Origin: Acidimicrobiia bacterium
Lineage (GTDB): Bacteria > Actinomycetota > Acidimicrobiia > IMCC26256 > PALSA-610
Length of the DNA: 36,325 bases
Direction of reading: 5' to 3'
Assembly: GCA_017882905.1 (NCBI GenBank)
Contig: JADGOO010000072.1
Span: forward strand, 1-36,325
Shown: piece after piece, positions 32,315-36,325 of the stretch
How positions within the stretch are numbered: position 1 is the first letter of the stretch
Layout of the letters: each line of letters begins with the position of its first letter
Notes under the pieces: model-generated
What the model saw: the letters and a program-made list of their open reading frames with translations, nothing else
Told to the model about the DNA's origin: nothing
The model's database searches: none
Translations under genes and position numbers: made by a program

Positions 32315-35098
32315 CTAGGAACAGCCGCTCGTGCTGCCGCAGCTCGGGCAGGCGTGGCAGGAGCCGGCGCGCTGCATGATGTCGCCGCAGTTGTGGCAGA
32401 GCACGACTTCGGCTTCACGGCTCGACGTGTACGTGGGCGTCGGGCGGGCCGGCGGCTGGTCGAGCACCGCCGACGGCGCACGATCTTCCATCGGCAGGTC
32501 GAGGCTCGCGCTGCTCGGCGTGGTTGCCTCGTCGACACCGGGCAGGGTGGGCTGCATCCGCTCGCCGATCGTGAGCACGCCGAGCTCGGCACGGTGGGCG
32601 GGCTCGAGGTACTCGACCGCGAGGCGGCGGAAGATGTAGTCGACGAGCGACGACGCGAAGCGGATGTCGGGGTCGTCGGTCATGCCTGCGGGCTCGAAGC
32701 GCATGTTGGTGAACATGCGCACGAACGCTTCGAGCGGCACGCCGTACTGCAGACCGTGGCTCACCGAGATGGCGAACGCGTCCATGATGCCGGCGAGCGT
32801 GGAGCCCTGCTTGGCCACCTGCAAGAACAGCTCGCCGGGTCGGCCGTCTTCGTACTCGCCCACCGTCACGTAGCCGTGGCAGTCGGCGACACGGAACGAG
32901 AACGTCTTGGCCGTGCGGGTGCGCGGCAGCTTCTGGCGGACGGGTTCCTGCACGATCACGTGCTCGACGATGCGCTCCACGATCGGTGCGCCGTCGGAGT
33001 CGGCCGCGCCGTCCTTCTTCTGGGTGGAGAGGGGCTGGGCCACCTTGCAGTTGTCGCGATAGATGGCGACCGCCTTCAGGCCGAGTCGCCACGACTCGAG
33101 GTGCAGCTGCTCGACGTCTTCGATGGTCGCGTCTTCGGGCATGTTGACCGTCTTGGAGATGGCACCCGAGAGGAACTTCTGCACGGCCGACATCATGAGC
33201 ACGTGGCCCATGTAGTGGATCGCGTTGTCCCCCATCGAGCAGGCGAACACCGGCAAGTGCTCGGCGCGCAGTGCCGGCGCACCGATGATCGTCTTGTGCT
33301 CGTCGATGTAGCCGACGATCGCGTCGACCTCAGCCGGCGAGTAGCCGAGGTTCTTCAGTGCACGCGGGATCGTCTGGTTGACGATGAACATCGTGCCGCC
33401 GCCGACGAGCTTCTTCGCTTTGGTGAGCGCGAGGTCGGGCTCGATGCCGGTGGTGTCGCAGTCCATCATCAAGCCGATGGTGCCGGTGGGCGCGAGCACG
33501 GTGGCCTGCGAGTTGCGCACGCCGTAGACCGCACCGAGCTCCACCGCGTCGTCCCAGGCCTGGCGCGCGGCAACGAGCAGGTCGTCGGGCACGGCCCGCT
33601 CGTCGATCGCACCGGCCGCCGTGCGGTGCTGGTCCAGCACGCGCAGCATCGGCTCGCGGTTGTGATCGAAGCCCGCGAACGGGCCCATGCGTGCCGCCGT
33701 GCGCGCACTCGTCGCGTAGGCGTGGCCGGTCATGAGCGACGTGAGCGCGGCCGCCCACGCGCGGCCCTGCTCGCTGTCGTAGGGCATGCCCTGGGCCATG
33801 AGCAGCGCACCGAGGTTGGCGTAGCCGAGGCCGAGCTGGCGGAACTGACGGCTCGTCTCGCCGATGCTCTCCGTGGGGTAGTCGGCGTTGCCGACGAGGA
33901 TCTCCTGCGCCGTGAACATCACCTCGATGGTGTGCTTGTACGCGTCGACGTCGAAGCGGTCTTCGTCGTCGAGGTACTTGAGCAGGTTGATGCTGGCGAG
34001 GTTGCACGCCGAGTTGTCGAGGTGCATGTACTCGCTGCAGGGGTTGCTGGCGTTGATGCGGCCGGTGTTCGACGCCGTGTGCCAGTGGTTGATCGTGGTG
34101 TCGAACTGCAGGCCCGGGTCGGCGCACTCCCAGCTGGCGGTGGCCATCTGACGCCACAGCTCGCGGGCGCGCACGGTCCTCACGGGATCGCCGGTCTTGA
34201 CGGCCCGGAAGGTCCATTCACGGTCTTCTGCGACGGCCTGCATGAACTCGTCGGTGACGCGCACCGAGTTGTTGGCGTTCTGGTACTGGATCGAGTGGCT
34301 GTCGATGCCGTCGAGGTCCATGTCGAAGCCGGCTTCGCGCAGCGCGCGCGCCTTGCGCTCCTCACGCGCCTTGCATCAGATGAAGTCCTCGACGTCGGGG
34401 TGGTCGACGTCGAGGATCACCATCTTGGCTGCGCGGCGCGTCTTGCCACCCGACTTGATCGTGCCCGCGCTGGCGTCCGCGCCGCGCATGAAGCTGACCG
34501 GACCGCTGGCGGTGCCGCCGCCCTTCAGGTGCTCCTTCGACGAGCGGATGCGGCTGAGGTTCACGCCGGCACCGGAGCCGCCCTTGAAGATCACGCCCTC
34601 TTCGCGGTACCAGTTGAGGATCGAGTCCATCGTGTCGTCGACGGCGAGGATGAAGCACGCGCTCGCCTGTTGCGGCACGCCCTTGACGCCGATGTTGAAC
34701 CACACCGGCGAGTTGAAGGCCGCGCGCTGGCTCACGAGGATGTACTTGAGCTCGTCACGGAAGGCTTCCGCTTCGTCGTCGTCGACGAAGTAGCCGTCGC
34801 GCCGGCCCCACGCAACGATTGTGTCGGCGACCCGGTCGATCACCTGGCGCAGCGAGCGCTCGCGCTCGGCCGTTCCGAGCGTGCCCCGGAAGTACTTCTG
34901 GGCGACGATGTTCGTGGCGTTCTGCGACCACGACCTCGGGAACTCGACCTCGGGCTGGAAGAAGGCGTCACCGCCATCTTTGAAGTTCGGGATCCGCGAA
35001 TCGCGGATCTCCCACTCCACCAGCTCGTAGGGATGGCGGTCGGCGGTGGTGAAGCGGCGCCGGATGCCGATGCCGAGCTGCTGGGGCGTCATCGCCAT
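32315..35098 (-). CDS. nrdJ: B12-dependent ribonucleotide reductase NrdJ, interrupted by an in-frame TGA
   Basis: 928 codons of one reading frame encode a class II ribonucleotide reductase, broken only by TGA at codon 241 (34376-34378). Before it: NSPVWFNIGV, QQASACFILAVDD (Cys148) and FKGGSGAGVNLSRIRSS. After it: NNSVRVTDEFM, the active-site NPCSEY (Asn352, Cys354, Glu356), NLASINLLKYL and a C-terminal Cys-rich tail (LCHNCGDIMQRAGSCHACPSCG) that delivers electrons. The enzyme reduces ribonucleotides with adenosylcobalamin, without oxygen. The ATG at 35098 follows a G-rich ribosome site. Every landmark lies in the same frame, so this is a nonsense change and not a frameshift. It may be a sequencing error, a recent mutation or readthrough. 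As written, the first product would be 240 residues and lack the active site. Confidence 0.9.
34376..34378 (-). other. In-frame TGA inside nrdJ (codon 241)
   Basis: The reading goes DVEDFI-TGA-CKAREERKARALREAGFD, with the family-like sequence continuing in frame. A single G-to-A change from TGG (Trp) would produce it. No readthrough signal is obvious. Confidence 0.9.
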
Positions 35099-35184
35099 GT
35101 CTAGGTCCCCCCGGGGATGTCGAAGCGCCCTGCTGGGGCGCGTGGTGTGGCTGGAGCTGGCTGGATGCTCTGTCGGCACGTGTA

Positions 35185-35200
35185 CCACAACATCTTGTGG
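35185..35200. promoter_or_regulatory. NrdR-box-like palindrome
   Basis: CCACAACATCTTGTGG matches the NrdR-box pattern (remembered as acaCwAtATaTwGtgt) at the key CA/TG positions. The palindrome extends to 9-bp arms, GTACCACAA (35182-35190) and TTGTGGTAC (35195-35203). It lies 86 bp before the nrdJ start and is the expected target of the NrdR encoded upstream. Confidence 0.72.
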
Positions 35201-35233
35201 TACGTGGCTGTTCCGACCGCGAGATAGAGGTGC

Positions 35234-35263
35234 ATTACAGCACCGGAATTACACCCGTGTCAA
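35234..35263 (-). promoter_or_regulatory. Candidate sigma-70-type promoter of nrdJ
   Basis: On the minus strand TTGACA (35258-35263) and TGTAAT (35234-35239) are spaced by 18 bases. This is the best consensus promoter in the window. The NrdR box lies about 30 bases past the expected start point. Confidence 0.65.
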
Positions 35264-35328
35264 CGGTTGTCGCCTCGCGTTGGTGCAGATGGGAGGCCGT
35301 TCGCGCGAATTCGCGTTCGTGAACGGGC

Positions 35329-35814
35329 TCACGAGGACCGCGGCTTGGGTGCCGTGGTCTTGTGGAGCTCCCGCGCGCGCAGCTCGCCCATCTCCCGTTC
35401 GAAGTCGGCCACGCCCTCGAAGCCCTTGTAGACCGAGGCGAAGCGAAGGTACGCGACCTGGTCGAGGGCCCGCAACCGCTCCATGACCGCGACGCCGATG
35501 GCGTCGGAGCGCACCTGGGGCGCCTCGGCCCGCACGACCTCCTCGACCTGGAGCGCGAGCTCGGCGACGACCTCCCGATCGAGACGACCCGACGCGGCCC
35601 GCTCGATACCGGCCACGAGCTTGGCGCGATCGAAGGGCACGATCTCGCCACTGCGCTTGACGACCAGGAGCGGCACGTCTTCCACCCGCTCGTAGGTGGT
35701 GAAGCGCCGCCCGCAGTGGAGGCACTCACGCCGGCGCCGGATGGCGTCGCCCTCGTCCGCGGTGCGCGAATCGACGACCTTGTCGTCGAGCGACCGACAG
35801 AAGGGACACCGCAC
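35329..35814 (-). CDS. nrdR: Transcriptional repressor NrdR
   Basis: A 161-residue NrdR. The zinc ribbon is CPFC (Cys3, Cys6) with CLHCGRRF (Cys31, Cys34), and SRTADEGDAIRRRREC lies between. An ATP-cone domain follows (about 48-140), beginning VVKRSGEIVPFDRAKLVAGI and containing VAYLRFASVYKGF. It senses ATP/dATP and represses ribonucleotide reductase genes; nrdJ is immediately downstream on the same strand. The GTG start is fixed by the invariant MRCPFC opening and follows TAGCGT by six bases. The 160-residue length is standard. Confidence 0.97.
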   Translation of the reverse strand: MRCPFCRSLDDKVVDSRTADEGDAIRRRRECLHCGRRFTTYERVEDVPLLVVKRSGEIVPFDRAKLVAGIERAASGRLDREVVAELALQVEEVVRAEAPQVRSDAIGVAVMERLRALDQVAYLRFASVYKGFEGVADFEREMGELRARELHKTTAPKPRSS

Positions 35815-35820
35815 ATCACC

Positions 35821-35826
35821 ACGCTA
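35821..35826 (-). promoter_or_regulatory. Candidate -10 TAGCGT for nrdR
   Basis: Minus-strand TAGCGT, six bases before the GTG at 35814. Same hexamer and spacing as at the TetR gene. Confidence 0.45.
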
Positions 35827-35873
35827 CCGAGGGCGCTCGCAACGGGCACGGCGCCGGCCTACGGCGATCGCGC

Positions 35874-36325
35874 TCACATGCCCGCCCAGTCGATCACCTC
35901 GCCCGGCACGACCACGGTGGTGTGGCGGGCGCCGGCGAGCAGATCGACGACCTCACGCGGGTCGCGTCTCGGCTCGAGGTGCCGAGCGATCGACCACAGC
36001 GTGTCGCCGGGTTGCACCGTGTAGCGCGTGATCACCGGGCTGCGAGCCAGCCCGTGCGTGGGGCCGCCGAACACTGCGCCCGCGCCGTTGGCGAGCCCGA
36101 CGAGCGCGGTCGCGCCGAGCAGCGTGGCGACCAGCCGCCGGCGCCAGTAGACGGCGCGGCGAGGGCGATCGTGGCGAGCAGGCGTGGCGCCACCGAGGCG
36201 CCGCGGTGGCGCAGGGGGCTGCGGCACCGGACGCCGCGGCGGCGACACGCGCAGCTGGGGCACGAACGGCGCGCCGAACCGGGCGCCGAGCGGGTCACCG
36301 AAGGTGGGGACGAGGTTGGGGGCGA
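35874..36325 (-). CDS. LysM domain protein (5' end outside window)
   Basis: The C-terminal part is clear: a membrane segment (LVATLLGATALVGLANGAGAVFGG) followed by a LysM domain, RYTVQPGDTLWSIARHLEPRRDPREVVDLL, and a C-terminal VVVPGEVIDW. The frame has no stop up to the window edge (PTFGDPLGARFGAPF and a Pro/Arg-rich segment), so it probably starts further on; a GTG at 36263 is an alternative. LysM binds peptidoglycan, and the short form is the type found next to lexA/nrdR in actinobacteria, as I recall. It ends 59 bases before the nrdR start. Confidence 0.8.
   Translation of the reverse strand, partial: APNLVPTFGDPLGARFGAPFVPQLRVSPPRRPVPQPPAPPRRLGGATPARHDRPRRAVYWRRRLVATLLGATALVGLANGAGAVFGGPTHGLARSPVITRYTVQPGDTLWSIARHLEPRRDPREVVDLLAGARHTTVVVPGEVIDWAGM

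Noticed and set aside
32308-32315. GCGATCGC palindrome between convergent stops
   Set aside because: Eight-base GC-rich palindrome expected by chance in such a genome; no repeat context.
34376-34378. Selenocysteine at the nrdJ TGA
   Set aside because: The next codon is already Cys, I recall no selenocysteine at this place in the family, and no convincing SECIS hairpin or selenium genes are seen. GC-rich hairpins downstream are unspecific.
32354-35104. A 916-codon open frame antisense to nrdJ
   Set aside because: Same mirror effect; the reductase motifs on the minus strand are unmistakable.
35099-35328. Cobalamin riboswitch upstream of nrdJ
   Set aside because: I could not find the B12-box-like core; the region is explained by a promoter, an NrdR box and a ribosome site.

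Overview
The window is about 36 kb of very GC-rich (roughly two-thirds G+C), densely coded chromosome. The gene content points to an actinobacterium: a CarD-type RNA polymerase regulator, a WS/DGAT wax-ester/triacylglycerol synthase, a B12-dependent ribonucleotide reductase beside nrdR and a LysM protein, mycothiol-type PIG-L deacetylases, and DUF4389 and BON proteins. An Acidimicrobiia-like or related lipid-metabolising lineage is my inference; no rRNA or other marker fixes it. I see no tRNA, rRNA, CRISPR array, insertion sequence or prophage.

Layout. 24-3656: an ECF sigma factor translationally coupled to a large membrane-anchored anti-sigma-like protein, divergent from DUF4389 and BON proteins. 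3653-6448: a minus-strand operon (MaoC hydratase, MFE-2-like dehydrogenase, TIM-barrel isomerase) divergent from a TetR regulator, with two TGAC-N6-GTCA sites between them. 6459-11382: a complete branched-chain-amino-acid-type ABC importer (binding lipoprotein, fused LivH-LivM permease, LivG, LivF). A 32-bp palindrome upstream of it carries the same operator core, so the TetR protein may control both uptake and acyl-CoA oxidation. 11562-16751: PIG-L deacetylase, secreted alpha/beta hydrolase, WS/DGAT, a channel-like membrane protein and a small lipoprotein. 16760-22666: EttA, a DUF885 metallopeptidase, a dienelactone-hydrolase-like enzyme, a TrmA-family RNA methyltransferase with a 4Fe-4S motif, and CarD. 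22765-25918: copper amine oxidase plus a SnoaL-like protein, then a second PIG-L enzyme. 25954-29136: DUF2087 regulator, a 12-bp tandem repeat, a 44-residue small ORF with a strong terminator, a dimethylformamidase-like exported protein and two small unknowns. 29167-31948: ArsR, SulP transporter and alpha/beta hydrolase. 32072-36325: a small membrane-anchored protein, nrdJ, nrdR and a LysM protein cut by the window edge.

Two features stand out. First, nrdJ is otherwise intact but interrupted by one in-frame TGA at codon 241. Second, many genes have a TANNNT hexamer ending only 6-9 bases before the start codon, the arrangement expected for leaderless transcripts; TAGCGT or TACAGT recurs at several of them.

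All functions are read from motifs and remembered family features. No database search was run.
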